A DNA stretch of 64,000 nucleotides from Limnohabitans_A sp048020265 (lineage in GTDB: Bacteria; Pseudomonadota; Gammaproteobacteria; Burkholderiales; Burkholderiaceae_C). The notes beneath the pieces are model-generated. The model saw only the letters and a list, made by a program, of their open reading frames with translations. It ran no database searches and was not told the DNA's origin. The DNA lies in NCBI RefSeq assembly GCF_048020265.1, contig NZ_CP171843.1, positions 930,001-994,000 of the forward strand, written 5' to 3'. The translations under genes and the position numbers were made by a program. This document shows, piece after piece, positions 10,001 through 17,346 of this stretch; the first letter of the stretch is position 1; each line of letters opens with the position of its first letter.

Positions 10001-11021
10001 ACGGGGTGCTTTCCAGGCGCTGGCGCAGCTCAAAGTCGCTGCCAGCCCATCACCTGCGAACACTCCTCAAAACAAAGCGGATAACTCTCCCGTCATGGCG
10101 AGTGAAGCGCGGCCATCCAGCCAACGCGCACCCGCCTCGGCCAAAGCAACCGCAGCCCCCAAGCCCCTGGCCCCCCAGCGCTACACCACCTGGACCTTCG
10201 GCGAACTCCCCGAGCTGATGGAAATCAGCAAAGGCGGCCAGACCCTGATCGGCTTCCCGGCGCTGGTGGACATGCAAGACGCCGTGACGATCGAGGTGTT
10301 TGACGAGCCCGACGTGGCCGCCAACAAAAACCGCTCAGGCCTGCGCCGCCTGTTTGCGCTGCAGATCAAGGACGCGCTCAAGTACCTGGAAAAAAACATC
10401 CCCGATCTGCAAAAAATGGCCGTGGCCTACATGCCGCTGGGCACGGCGGATGAGCTGAAAACCCAGATCATCGACGTGGCGCTGGATCGTGCTTTCTTGC
10501 TTGACCCGCTGCCCAACGATGAAATCACCTTCAAGCGCCGCATCGAAGAAGGCCGGGGACGCCTCACCTTGATCGCCAACGAAGTGGCCCGGCTGGCGGG
10601 CAGCATCTTGCTGGAGTTTGGCGCGGCCACCCGCAAGATCAAGGACACTAAAAATGCGCCTGATGCGACGGCAGACTGCACCCAGCAACTGCAACGCCTG
10701 ATGCCCAAAAACTTCATGGCCGCCACCCCGTGGCCGCAGCTGCAGCACTACGCCCGCTACCTCAAGGCCATCACCCTGCGCCTGGACAAATACCGCGCCG
10801 ACCCCGCCCGCGACGCCCAACGCCTGACCGAGCTGAAGCCGCAAGAGCAACGCTACTGGCGTCTGGTGGCCGAACGCAAAGGCGCACAAGACGCCCGCAT
10901 GCTGGAGTTCCGCTGGCTACTGGAAGAGCTGCGCGTGAGCTTCTTCGCGCAAGAACTGCGCACCCCGCAGCCGGTGAGCATCAAGCGGCTGGAAAAGGCT
11001 TGGGGGCAGTTGAACCATTGA
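7020..11021 (+). CDS. hrpA: ATP-dependent RNA helicase HrpA (DEAH box)
   Basis: A DEAH-box RNA helicase of about 1333 aa, full family length. Motif I GETGSGKTT lies at about residues 37-45, motif II DEAH near 141-144, motif III SAT near 173, and motif VI QRAGRCGR near 350. The ratchet, OB and long HrpA-specific C-terminal regions follow. HrpA helps rescue stalled ribosomes and process mRNAs. The start is uncertain: TTG at 7020 (LSDTPLQ) has an AGAAG just upstream, and a GATAAT -10-like box lies at 6973-6978. Two stretches of low-complexity protein, near residues 518-560 and 1015-1050, are encoded by REP-like repeats inserted in frame. Confidence 0.93.
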   Translation: MSDTPLQIDFPEGLPVSARREEIMAAMDQHQVIIVCGETGSGKTTQLPKIALMLGRGRLNAKPGEKGRLIGHTQPRRIAASSVAKRIAEELKTPLGEVVGFKVRFQDRLSKNASVKLMTDGILLAETQTDPLLQAYDTIIIDEAHERSLNIDFLLGYLRQILPRRPDLKIVVTSATIDADRFAKHFASRNGPAPVIMVSGRTFPVEQRYRPFEESRDYGLNEAMADAVDELWQGGAGGDILIFLPGEREIREAADHLRKHLAHQPLTRNAEVLPLFARLSQAEQDRIFEASNGRRIVLATNVAETSLTVPGIRYVIDAGTARVKRYSLRSKVEQLMVEPISQAAANQRAGRCGRVANGICIRLYDEKDFAGRPRFTDPEILRSSLAGVILRMKSLHLGVVEDFPFIEAPSKRAITDGYQLLAELGAVDDDNELTPIGKELARLPLDPRVGRMILEARHRSALDEVLVIASAMSVQDVRDRPMDAQAQADQAHAKFDDDKSEFTGYLKLWKWIHDARGGPRPGASTASVIPANAGIHAPHGHPVKPGVTKGAGIHAPASTHKLSNRQYEQLLRQNFINIRRVREWRDTHTQLLTVVTEHQWRINTQPATYEQLHLSMLAGLLGNVGYKLEDEDAYLGARGIKFHKHPGAHLSKKPGRWIVVAELVETTRLFGRGIAAIEPQWLEQVGAHLLRKQVLDPHWEKKSAEVVALERATLYGLVVYSGRRTAYSRVDLHGARDIFIREALVGDQWETKLPFLAANHKMIAKVEELEHKSRRQDVLVDDELIYAFYDQQIPPEVCSGRLLEEWYRQESVKQPRLLMLTREELMRHEAAGITTQAFPKHIRLGGTDCQATYLHEPGDARDGVTVTVPLFVLNQVSEDRCEWLVPGLLKDKIQALLKSLPQRPRSRFVPLPESATRIAAELSAPELFGAGSLTDVLLKKVRDETSLDVKRTDFKHDMLSPHLFMNLLVVDEHGRQLGMGRNLGALKGELGAKARGAFQALAQLKVAASPSPANTPQNKADNSPVMASEARPSSQRAPASAKATAAPKPLAPQRYTTWTFGELPELMEISKGGQTLIGFPALVDMQDAVTIEVFDEPDVAANKNRSGLRRLFALQIKDALKYLEKNIPDLQKMAVAYMPLGTADELKTQIIDVALDRAFLLDPLPNDEITFKRRIEEGRGRLTLIANEVARLAGSILLEFGAATRKIKDTKNAPDATADCTQQLQRLMPKNFMAATPWPQLQHYARYLKAITLRLDKYRADPARDAQRLTELKPQEQRYWRLVAERKGAQDARMLEFRWLLEELRVSFFAQELRTPQPVSIKRLEKAWGQLNH
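8601..8663. repeat. REP-like double hairpin inserted in hrpA
   Basis: Two perfect palindromes stand in tandem: TACCCGCG/CGCGGGTA (8605-8622) and CACCCGG/CCGGGTG (8640-8658). Together with the flanking GTCA...TGACA ends they form a classic two-stem REP unit. A third partial copy (GGGCATCCATGCCCCC) follows near 8671. In the helicase frame it is read as VIPANAGIH, a tell-tale of translated REP sequence. It is in frame and adds roughly 40 residues. Confidence 0.85.
10091..10121. repeat. Partial REP-like repeat inside hrpA
   Basis: The stretch beginning CGTCATGGCGAGTGAAGCGC and ending GGCCATCCAG is one half of a repeat related in layout to the intergenic repeat at 5382-5470 (a CGTCA...GCGA(G)...GCGA core, ending CCATCCA). 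It is translated as SPVMASEARPSSQR within a Pro/Ala-rich linker of HrpA. Confidence 0.6.
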
Positions 11022-11333
11022 GCTGGCAGCGCAATGGCGTGCGAACGCGTGGCGATGGTCGGCTTTAGCTTGTCATTCTCGTGCTCCCTGGCCATCTGGA
11101 GGCTGGCAGAGATTTCGCCCTTTGACCGACTGGAAAGACGATTTGAAAATTTGGCCATCGCGGCACGCGTGCTTCAACAATTCACATTTCCACCAACTGA
11201 CCACCCAGAGATGTGAATGCACCTTGCCTTGAGCAGGCTATTTCCCAGCAGTAACTGGGGACAAACCATTCTTGAGATGTCTTCTGCCAGACAGGTTGCC
11301 ATATCCTGCGGACTCAACAACTGGAGTTCCACT
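11022..11333. other. Gene-free stretch with an inverted repeat
   Basis: No convincing gene is present. A 60-codon open frame at 11034-11216 lacks a ribosome-binding site and any recognisable features. An 8-base inverted repeat, ATTCACAT at 11180-11187 and ATGTGAAT at 11211-11218, could be an operator or hairpin for the small gene that follows. Confidence 0.4.
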
Positions 11334-11570
11334 ATGAAACATCTTGTTCTGGGTTCAGTATTTGTATTTTTTGCAGCCACGGCTTCAGCGCATGGCTGTC
11401 CTGGTGAGATGCGAGCCATCGATGCCAAGATGCCCTCGGCGGCATTGCCAGCCGCTGACATGTCCAAAGTGAGAGCCTTGCGCGAAGAAGGTGAAAAATT
11501 GCACAAAGAAGGCAAGCACACTGAATCCATGAAAGCGCTGACCGAAGCCAAGAAACTGCTGGGTGTCTGA
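11334..11570 (+). CDS. Small exported protein of unknown function
   Basis: A 78-aa protein with a clear Sec signal peptide (MKHLVLGSVFVFFAATASA, cleavage before HGCP). The mature part is about 58 residues, mostly charged alpha-helix: EMRAIDAKMPSA, then VRALREEGEKLHKEGKHTES and MKALTEAKKLLGV. It carries one Cys just after the cleavage site. A GGAG ribosome-binding site sits 8 bases before the ATG. The stop codon overlaps the proposed GTG start of the coq7 gene, implying cotranscription. The family is not recognised; similar short helical periplasmic proteins are common in Burkholderiales. Confidence 0.75.
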   Translation: MKHLVLGSVFVFFAATASAHGCPGEMRAIDAKMPSAALPAADMSKVRALREEGEKLHKEGKHTESMKALTEAKKLLGV

Positions 11571-12117
11571 AACACCGCTGCGGATGACAAAAGGCCTGTC
11601 CCACCATCTTGTGCAGGAACTGCGTTCTGACCATGCGGGTGAGACGGGTGCTGTCTACATTTACAAAGGCATTCAAGCTGTTGCGCAGTGGCGCGGCGAC
11701 CTAGAGCTCATGGCTTTTGCCCAGGCACATGGCGCGACCGAAGCCGACCATTTGGCTGAAGTGGAAAATTGGTTGCCCGCCTCGCAGCGGAGTCGTCTTT
11801 TGGGGCCATGGCGTTTGGCTGGATGGCTGACAGGCGCATTGCCAGCCCTGACAGGTCGCCCTGCTGTTTACGCCACGATTGCAGCGGTCGAGACCTTTGT
11901 CGATCACCATTACCAGCAGCAAATTGATCATATTCACGCGCACGGCGCCCCTGAGGGCTTGCTGCCGCTGTTGATTCGCTGTCAAGCAGATGAACAGCAT
12001 CACCGGGATGAGTCTGCGGCCTTGGCTGGCAGCCATCCGGGTTTGTTTTTGCGGATTTGGTGCTGGACTGTCGGCTGGGGTTCTTCAGCGGCTGTGGTTT
12101 TGGCCCGACGCATCTGA
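11563..12117 (+). CDS. coq7: Coq7-type demethoxyubiquinone hydroxylase
   Basis: A di-iron membrane-bound hydroxylase of ubiquinone synthesis (184 aa). All the carboxylate/His ligand segments are visible: HAGETGAVYIY (Glu), EADHLAEVE (ExxH), AAVETFVDHHY (Glu) and ADEQHHRDE (ExxH). A hydrophobic C-terminus fits interfacial membrane binding. The start is either GTG at 11563, overlapping the upstream stop by 8 bases, or ATG at 11584; neither has a strong ribosome-binding site. Coq7 replaces the flavin enzyme UbiF in many betaproteobacteria. Confidence 0.88.
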   Translation: MSETPLRMTKGLSHHLVQELRSDHAGETGAVYIYKGIQAVAQWRGDLELMAFAQAHGATEADHLAEVENWLPASQRSRLLGPWRLAGWLTGALPALTGRPAVYATIAAVETFVDHHYQQQIDHIHAHGAPEGLLPLLIRCQADEQHHRDESAALAGSHPGLFLRIWCWTVGWGSSAAVVLARRI

Positions 12118-12168
12118 TCTGGGGCGAAAGGCCTGACTCCCACTTGTGCACCCGTAACAAAGACTGCA

Positions 12169-12657
12169 ATGAACCCCGCTGATTTCAAAATTCTGTTTGT
12201 TTGCATGGGCAACATCTGTCGAAGTCCAACGGCACAAGCCGTTTTCTCTCAAAAAATGGCCGAGCAAAATCTTCTGCACAAAGTCAAAATCGACTCAGCA
12301 GGAACGCATAACTTCCACCCCGACGCGCCACCCGATGAACGCAGCCAGGCTCATGCGCATCAACGAGGTTATGACTTGTCGCATTTGAGGGCCAGGCCCG
12401 TTGTTGAGCGTGACTTCGAGGAATTCGATTTGCTGCTGACCATGGATTGGGACAACCGCGCCTTGCTGGAAGAAAGGTGCCCTGCACAGCATCTTCACAA
12501 GATTCGGGGATTCGCTGAATTTTTGCAAACAACGCAGGCACCCGTCATACCCGACCCCTACTACGGTGGCAGCCAAGGGTTTGAACACGTATTGGACTTG
12601 ATCGAAGAAGCCAGCGAAGGCCTGGTCAAATTCGTCAGTCAAAAGACCCAGGCATGA
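12169..12657 (+). CDS. Low-molecular-weight protein-tyrosine phosphatase
   Basis: A 162-aa phosphatase with the P-loop CMGNICRSP (Cys12, Arg18) at its N-terminus and the general-acid motif IPDPYYGG near residue 126, the full LMW-PTP catalytic set. Such enzymes dephosphorylate tyrosine kinases of capsule export or free arginine/tyrosine phosphate. No cognate BY-kinase or polysaccharide gene lies next to it, so the substrate is open. It is 51 bases downstream of coq7 on the same strand. Confidence 0.9.
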   Translation: MNPADFKILFVCMGNICRSPTAQAVFSQKMAEQNLLHKVKIDSAGTHNFHPDAPPDERSQAHAHQRGYDLSHLRARPVVERDFEEFDLLLTMDWDNRALLEERCPAQHLHKIRGFAEFLQTTQAPVIPDPYYGGSQGFEHVLDLIEEASEGLVKFVSQKTQA

Positions 12658-12736
12658 ACACCATGAATTCAGGGATCATCGAATTGCGAGATCTGTCAGG
12701 GAAGACTGGCACCGGAAGTTAGCAGAAGCTGCAAGA

Positions 12737-12760
12737 GCAACGCGATTGGCATAGCGTTGC
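12737..12760. terminator. Hairpin between convergent genes
   Basis: GCAACGC (12737-12743) pairs perfectly with GCGTTGC (12754-12760) across a 10-base loop. It lies between the ends of the phosphatase gene and the converging gene at 12776, but has no T-tract on either side, so intrinsic termination is only possible, not clear. Confidence 0.35.
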
Positions 12761-12775
12761 CCCTGCTTGTGATGG

Positions 12776-13327
12776 TCAGTTCTTCCCAAATTTGGCCTTG
12801 GCGGCCGCTACGCAGCTGGCTTTGGCGTCGCCTGCGAGGGCGTCGCATTTTTCGATGGCCACTTTGTAGTCGGCGTCGACTTTTTCGGTGGCCGCGTCTT
12901 TCTTGGCTTCACCGATTTCCTTGTTCATTTTGGCGTCGGCCAGGGCTTTTTGCTCGATGGCTTTGGCTTCCTGGCGGCACACGTCTTTGGCGTTGCCAGA
13001 GAGGTCGTCGCAGCGCTCCTTGGCGACTTCATAAGCGGCCTTGGCCTTGGCCACCAGAACCTTGGTGCGGTCGGCGGCTTTGCCGGTGTAGCTGTACTCC
13101 AGCTCGGCGCGTGCAACTTTTTCCTTGCCTTTGGCCTCTTCCACGCAAATGTCTTTGGCATTGCCTGACTGCGAGCCACAGGCGGCTTTGTCGGCCTTGT
13201 AGTCCGCGCTGATGCGCGTTTTGCTGGCCTGGTAGTCGGCTTTGTTCATCGTCTGCGCGTAGGCGGCCGATATGGGCAGCAGACTGGCACAGAGCAGGGC
13301 GGCGGTGAGGGTCTTGAGTTTTTGCAT
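12776..13327 (-). CDS. Exported Ala/Lys-rich cysteine-repeat protein
   Basis: A 183-aa protein with a Sec signal peptide (MQKLKTLTAALLCASLLPIS, cleavage near AYAQ). The mature part is highly helical, rich in Ala, Lys, Glu and Asp, and repeats a pattern of C-(D/G)-x-(L/Q)-(S/A)-G-(N/D)-AK-x-x-C three times (CGSQSGNAKDIC, CDDLSGNAKDVC, CDALAGDAKASC). Each pair of Cys could form a disulfide closing a helical hairpin. The family is not named here; proteins like this are widespread but uncharacterised in Comamonadaceae. ATG at 13327 starts the signal peptide. It is transcribed in the same direction as the TPM/LemA genes but is separated by about 100 bases. Confidence 0.8.
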   Translation of the reverse strand: MQKLKTLTAALLCASLLPISAAYAQTMNKADYQASKTRISADYKADKAACGSQSGNAKDICVEEAKGKEKVARAELEYSYTGKAADRTKVLVAKAKAAYEVAKERCDDLSGNAKDVCRQEAKAIEQKALADAKMNKEIGEAKKDAATEKVDADYKVAIEKCDALAGDAKASCVAAAKAKFGKN

Positions 13328-13425
13328 GAAGGTTTCCCCTTGAGGTGATGAAGAGAACCCATTAGCACACGGGTGGGCCCATGTGATCAGTGCGTCAACC
13401 AACGCAGCGCGATGACACGCTGCGA

Positions 13426-14250
13426 TCACCAGCGGCCCGAAGCGCCGCCGCCGCCAAAGCCGCCGCCCCCGCCTTTGAAGCCGCCACCGGGGCCACCGCG
13501 TCCGCCATAGCGGGCCCGCAATAATCCGGCCAAGCCCACCCAGGTGGTCAGCAAGGTGATGCCGCCCGCGATGAGCGCCAATGACAGTACCCCGAGCAGG
13601 AACCACGAGACGGCGCCGACGATGGCGGCGGTCATGATCGCGCCGGGGAATCGGCCCAGCACGGCCCGCAACCCAAAGCCCAGCAGGGCACCGGCGGCAA
13701 TGATCCAGGTGATGTCCATCCACGGCTTGACCGTTGGCGCGGCAGTCGGCGCGGGAAGGGGCTCGCCGTCGATGACACCCATCATGCGTTGCAGCCCGGT
13801 GTTGATGCCGCCGAAAAAGTCTTGCTCCCGAAAAGCAGGCGTGATGCTTTCTTCGATGATGCGTTTGCTGGTGGCATCGTTCAGGGCGCCCTCCAGGCCG
13901 TAACCCACTTCCATGCGCACGGCGCGATCGTTCTTGGCCACCACAAGAATGGCCCCATCGTCCACCTTGGTGCGGCCCAGCTTCCATTGTTCGGCCACGC
14001 GCAGGGCATATTGCTCGATGGTTTCAGGCTGGGTGGTGGGCACCAGCAAGACGGCCAGCTGGCTGCCTTTGCGTGCTTCAAATGCGGTCAGCGTTTGTTC
14101 GATCGTGGCTTGCTGAGCAGGCGTGAGCGTGCGGGTTTGGTCGATCACGTGGCCCGTCAAGGGCGGCACCGGCATCTGGGCCTTGCAGACTTGCCCGCCC
14201 AGCAAGGCCCCGAAGAGCCAGCTCAAGCAGCGGATGTGCCACAGGCTCAC
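13426..14250 (-). CDS. TPM-domain membrane protein (YgcG family)
   Basis: A 274-aa protein with an N-terminal signal segment, a TPM domain (about residues 30-150; GHVIDQTRTLTP, DDGAILVVAKNDRAVRMEVG, then GYGLEGAL), two to three transmembrane spans (about 175-245) and a Gly-rich tail (GGGFKGGGGGFGGGGASGRW). This is the usual make-up of YgcG/TPM phosphatase-like proteins, which often pair with LemA. The GTG start at 14250 overlaps the stop of lemA by 4 bases (GTGA), showing translational coupling. The function in the cell envelope is not established. Confidence 0.88.
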   Translation of the reverse strand: MSLWHIRCLSWLFGALLGGQVCKAQMPVPPLTGHVIDQTRTLTPAQQATIEQTLTAFEARKGSQLAVLLVPTTQPETIEQYALRVAEQWKLGRTKVDDGAILVVAKNDRAVRMEVGYGLEGALNDATSKRIIEESITPAFREQDFFGGINTGLQRMMGVIDGEPLPAPTAAPTVKPWMDITWIIAAGALLGFGLRAVLGRFPGAIMTAAIVGAVSWFLLGVLSLALIAGGITLLTTWVGLAGLLRARYGGRGGPGGGFKGGGGGFGGGGASGRW

Positions 14251-14894
14251 TTGGCATCACCCGGGGCAGTGGCAGAGGGTGTTGCAGGTGTTGCAGGCCC
14301 GAAATCGACGGTCGGTGGCCGGGCGATCGCTTGCTCGTTTTCAACCGAGAAGTTGGGTTTTTCTTTGTAGCCCAGTGCCCAAGCTGTCAGGTTGGAGGGG
14401 AATGAGTGGACGGTGACGTTGTAGTCCTGCACGGCTTTGATGTAACGATTGCGGGCCACGGTGATGCGGTTTTCTGTGCCTTCGAGTTGGGCTTGCAGAT
14501 CGATGAAGCCTTGATTGGCTTGCAGTGCGGGGTAGTTTTCTGACACCACTAAGAGCCTGGACAAGGAGCCCGAGAGTTCTCTTTGGGCCTGCTGAAATTT
14601 CTGGAACGCTTGCGGGTCGTTGACCAGTTCAGGCGTTGCCTGGATGGCCGTGGCCTTAGACCGCGCTTCCACCACGGCTTGCAAGGTGCTTTGCTCAAAG
14701 TCGGCCTGGCCTTTGACGACATTGACCAGGTTGGGAATCAGGTCGGCCCGGCGTTGGTATTGGCTGAGCACTTCGGACCAGCTGGCCTTGACTTGTTCAT
14801 TGCCTCTTTGGAACTCGTTGTAGCCGCAGCCCGAGAGGCTGAGGACGGCGCTGATCCAAAGAAGTGAGAGCCACCGGTAAAAAGAGATGGTCAT
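14247..14894 (-). CDS. lemA: LemA family lipoprotein
   Basis: A 215-aa LemA protein. Residues about 8-24 form a hydrophobic segment ending in a lipobox (LSGC), so the protein is probably lipidated. The conserved LemA core follows: YNEFQRGNEQVKASWSEV, QRRADLIPNLVNVVKG and the central ENYPALQANQGFIDLQAQL. ATG at 14894 is chosen because it starts the signal segment; a 24-codon upstream extension is Pro-rich and unlikely. It is coupled to the TPM gene downstream. LemA/TPM pairs are thought to act in envelope stress, but the biochemical role is unknown. Confidence 0.93.
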   Translation of the reverse strand: MTISFYRWLSLLWISAVLSLSGCGYNEFQRGNEQVKASWSEVLSQYQRRADLIPNLVNVVKGQADFEQSTLQAVVEARSKATAIQATPELVNDPQAFQKFQQAQRELSGSLSRLLVVSENYPALQANQGFIDLQAQLEGTENRITVARNRYIKAVQDYNVTVHSFPSNLTAWALGYKEKPNFSVENEQAIARPPTVDFGPATPATPSATAPGDAK

Positions 14895-14982
14895 GGCGTA
14901 CCTTGCGTTGGTGGGTGTCGGGCAAGGGTATGGCGCGAAGGCCCGGGGCACTGTGCGCTGCGCCACGCTGCTGATGCAAGCG

Positions 14983-15852
14983 TTAACTTGGCAACGTCAT
15001 CAACGGGATGTCTTTGGCTGCGGCCAGTTGGTCGAGTTGGGCACGCGTTTGTCCCGCCAAAAATGTTTCAATCGCTTGCCGCGTGGCGGGTTTGAACAAG
15101 TCCTTGACCGGGTGCGTGAGCGCCACACCTGCGGCGTCGCACAGGCGAAGGGCAAAGTGCGGCTCCAGCGCTGCCACGGCCACACGACCGTTTTTGCAGG
15201 CGTAGATGCGGTAGCCCGCGTGCGCACCGCCCACCGCACCTTCGGGTGTGGTCATGCGCAGCTGCCGCGGCAGGGCCAGCCAAGCGGCGGCATCTGACAA
15301 GGCCACCTCGTGGCGGCTGCCTTGGCCTGTGGACTTGAGGGTGATCAGGGCCTTGAGCGTGGCTTCGCTGGCCATGAGCGCGCCCCCCATGTCCGCAAAC
15401 AAACTGGGTGGCAACTCCATGCCGTTGACCAAACCGACCTCTGCCTGGTAGGTCAAATCGTGGCCAGGGATTTCGGCCAAAGGGCCGGGGGCTCCAACCA
15501 CCTCGATCAGGCTGAGCGTAGGGTATTGCTTGTGCAGGCTCTTCCAACCCAAGCCCAGCTTGGTCAGTGCCGATGGCCGAAACGAGGTCAGCAGCACATC
15601 GGTCTTGGGCAAGAGCTTGTGCAGCGCTGTTTGGCCTTTTTCTGTCTTGAGGTCCAGTGTTTTGTGCTTCACACCTGTATGCAGCAGCTCGTAGCCGCTG
15701 GGCGTGTAGTGCTGCATCGGGTCGCCAGACGGCGGGTTGATCTTGGTGCAAGCGGCGCCCATTTGGGCCAGTCGCATCAGCGCGGCGGGGCCAGGCAGGT
15801 TGAGGGCAAGACTCAAGACGCGCGTGCCGCGCAGGGGTTTGGTGGTGCTCAT
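14983..15852 (-). CDS. CaiB/BaiF (AMACR-like) CoA-transferase family protein
   Basis: A 289-aa family III CoA-transferase or racemase relative. The N-terminal LRGTRVLSLALNLPGPAALM, KTLDLKTEKGQ and LLTSFRPSALTKLGLG are family signatures. PGHDLTYQAEVG matches the catalytic-Asp segment of alpha-methylacyl-CoA racemase. It is shorter than the typical 360-400 residues, lacking part of the C-terminal domain, yet it has no frameshift. The gene is alone, with a REP-like palindrome upstream. The substrate is unknown. Confidence 0.8.
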   Translation of the reverse strand: MSTTKPLRGTRVLSLALNLPGPAALMRLAQMGAACTKINPPSGDPMQHYTPSGYELLHTGVKHKTLDLKTEKGQTALHKLLPKTDVLLTSFRPSALTKLGLGWKSLHKQYPTLSLIEVVGAPGPLAEIPGHDLTYQAEVGLVNGMELPPSLFADMGGALMASEATLKALITLKSTGQGSRHEVALSDAAAWLALPRQLRMTTPEGAVGGAHAGYRIYACKNGRVAVAALEPHFALRLCDAAGVALTHPVKDLFKPATRQAIETFLAGQTRAQLDQLAAAKDIPLMTLPS

Positions 15853-15907
15853 GGTGCCCTGTATTGTAGGAGCGCACCCCTGCCCGGAAATGACAACAGC
15901 ATCACTG

Positions 15908-15980
15908 GCGGGAGCGAGCCCCTGCTCGCGAATGTGTGCAAAAGCTCGGTACGCATTCGGCCGCAGGGGCGGCCTCCCAC
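15908..15980. repeat. REP-like long imperfect palindrome
   Basis: The left half (GGGAG then CCCCTG then CGAATG) and the reverse complement of the right half (GGGAG, CCCCTG, CGAATG) align along 27 bases with only the inner stem bases changed in pairs. Each half also contains its own small stem (GCGAG/CTCGC and GGCCGC/GCGGCC). A degenerate third copy starts near 15865. The element lies downstream of pobA and upstream of the CoA-transferase gene. Confidence 0.75.
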
Positions 15981-15987
15981 AGAAGAT

Positions 15988-17181
15988 TCACTCGCCAAAA
16001 TTCAGCGGCAAGCCAACATAGTTTTCGGCCATGGTGCGTGAACCCGCTTCGCTGTGGATCAGGTAGTCCAGCTCCGCGTCCTGGAATTTCTGGCCGATGT
16101 CGCCGTTTTCCGGGAAGTGGTGCATCAGGCTGGTGAACCACCAGGAAAAGCGCTCGGCACGCCAGATGCGGCGCAGGCAGCGTTCCGAATACGCGTCAAT
16201 GCCCGCCTCGGTCTTGTCGGCATAAAACTCGATGATGGCGGTGGACAGGTACTTCACGTCGGTGGCGGCCAGGTTCAGGCCTTTGGCACCTGTGGGTGGC
16301 ACGATGTGCGCGGCGTCGCCGGCCAGGAACATGCGGCCAAAGCGCATGGGCTCGGTCACAAAGCTGCGCAACGGGGCGATGCTTTTCTCAATGCTGGGGC
16401 CGGTCACCAAATGCTCGCGGGCTTCTGGGTCCAGGCGTTTGCGCAACTCGGCCCAAAAAGCGTCGTCAGACCATTGCTCGACCTTGTCGGTCAAGGGCAC
16501 TTGCAGGTAATAGCGGCTGCGCGTCGCGCTGCGCTGCGAGCACAGGGCAAAGCCGCGGGTGCTGTTGGCGTAGATCAATTCATGGTGCACAGGGGGCGTG
16601 TCGGACAACACGCCCAACCAGCCGAAGGGGTAGACCTTTTCAAATTCCTTGATCGCACCTTTGGGGGCGCTGGCGCGGCAGACGCCATGAAAGCCATCGC
16701 AGCCCGCGATGAAGTCGCATTCGATGGTGTGCAGTTGGCCATTTTTTTCGTAGGTGACGCGAGGCTTGGCAGTGTCGAACTCGTGCACCTGCACATTCTG
16801 CGCTTCGTAGACCGTGGGCAGACCTTCGGCCTGTCGCGTGTCCATCAGGTCGCGGGTGACTTCGGTCTGGCCGTACACCATGACTTTTTTGCCGCCCGTG
16901 AGATGGTCCATGTCGATGCGGTGGCGTGCGCCTTTGAACAAGAGGTCAAAGCCTGTGTGCACCAAGCCTTCTTTGTGCATGCGCTGGCCCACGCCTGCCT
17001 CGTCCAGCAGGTCCATGGTCACTTGCTCCAGCACACCCGCGCGGATGCGCGAAATCACATAGTCGGGACTTTGGCGCTCGACGATGATGGCGTCAATGCC
17101 GGCCTTGAACAGCAATTGGCCGAGCAGCAAGCCGGAGGGGCCTGCGCCAACGATGGCCACTTGGGTGCGGGTGATGTTCAT
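15988..17181 (-). CDS. pobA: 4-hydroxybenzoate 3-monooxygenase
   Basis: PobA (397 aa) hydroxylates 4-hydroxybenzoate to protocatechuate with NADPH and O2. It carries the FAD Rossmann motif GAGPSGLLLGQLL near residue 11, the substrate-side IRAGVLEQVT, the DG motif in AGCDGFHGVCR, and the GD motif FLAGDAAHIVPPTGAKGLN near residue 290. Length and ends match the family. It is divergently transcribed from an IclR-type regulator, the usual layout for pobA control, with a palindromic operator candidate between them. Protocatechuate ring-cleavage genes are not in the window. Confidence 0.97.
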   Translation of the reverse strand: MNITRTQVAIVGAGPSGLLLGQLLFKAGIDAIIVERQSPDYVISRIRAGVLEQVTMDLLDEAGVGQRMHKEGLVHTGFDLLFKGARHRIDMDHLTGGKKVMVYGQTEVTRDLMDTRQAEGLPTVYEAQNVQVHEFDTAKPRVTYEKNGQLHTIECDFIAGCDGFHGVCRASAPKGAIKEFEKVYPFGWLGVLSDTPPVHHELIYANSTRGFALCSQRSATRSRYYLQVPLTDKVEQWSDDAFWAELRKRLDPEAREHLVTGPSIEKSIAPLRSFVTEPMRFGRMFLAGDAAHIVPPTGAKGLNLAATDVKYLSTAIIEFYADKTEAGIDAYSERCLRRIWRAERFSWWFTSLMHHFPENGDIGQKFQDAELDYLIHSEAGSRTMAENYVGLPLNFGE

Positions 17182-17278
17182 GGGTGTCTCCTGAAATGGG
17201 TCGGTGTGAGGTCTGCAAGCTTAGGGGGCAGGCCTCATGACTGAATGAGACCCTGCTTGACTTTGTGCGATTGAAAAA

Positions 17279-17305
17279 ATATTTGTGTGATGATCGCGCA
17301 AATAT
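17279..17305. promoter_or_regulatory. Candidate IclR-type operator between pobA and its regulator
   Basis: ATATTTG (17279-17285) and CAAATAT (17299-17305) form a perfect 7-base inverted repeat around a 13-base centre. It lies in the 165-base divergent intergenic region, about 98 bases upstream of pobA and 42 bases upstream of the regulator. AT-rich palindromes of this size fit IclR-family binding sites; binding is inferred only. Confidence 0.55.
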
Positions 17306-17346
17306 ATCCAGCCGCTGGGGCTTGTTTCCACTTGATCAAGGTGCAC

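Noticed and set aside
11034..11216. Possible 60-aa gene after hrpA
   Set aside because: No ribosome-binding site, unusual composition and no continuity with neighbours.
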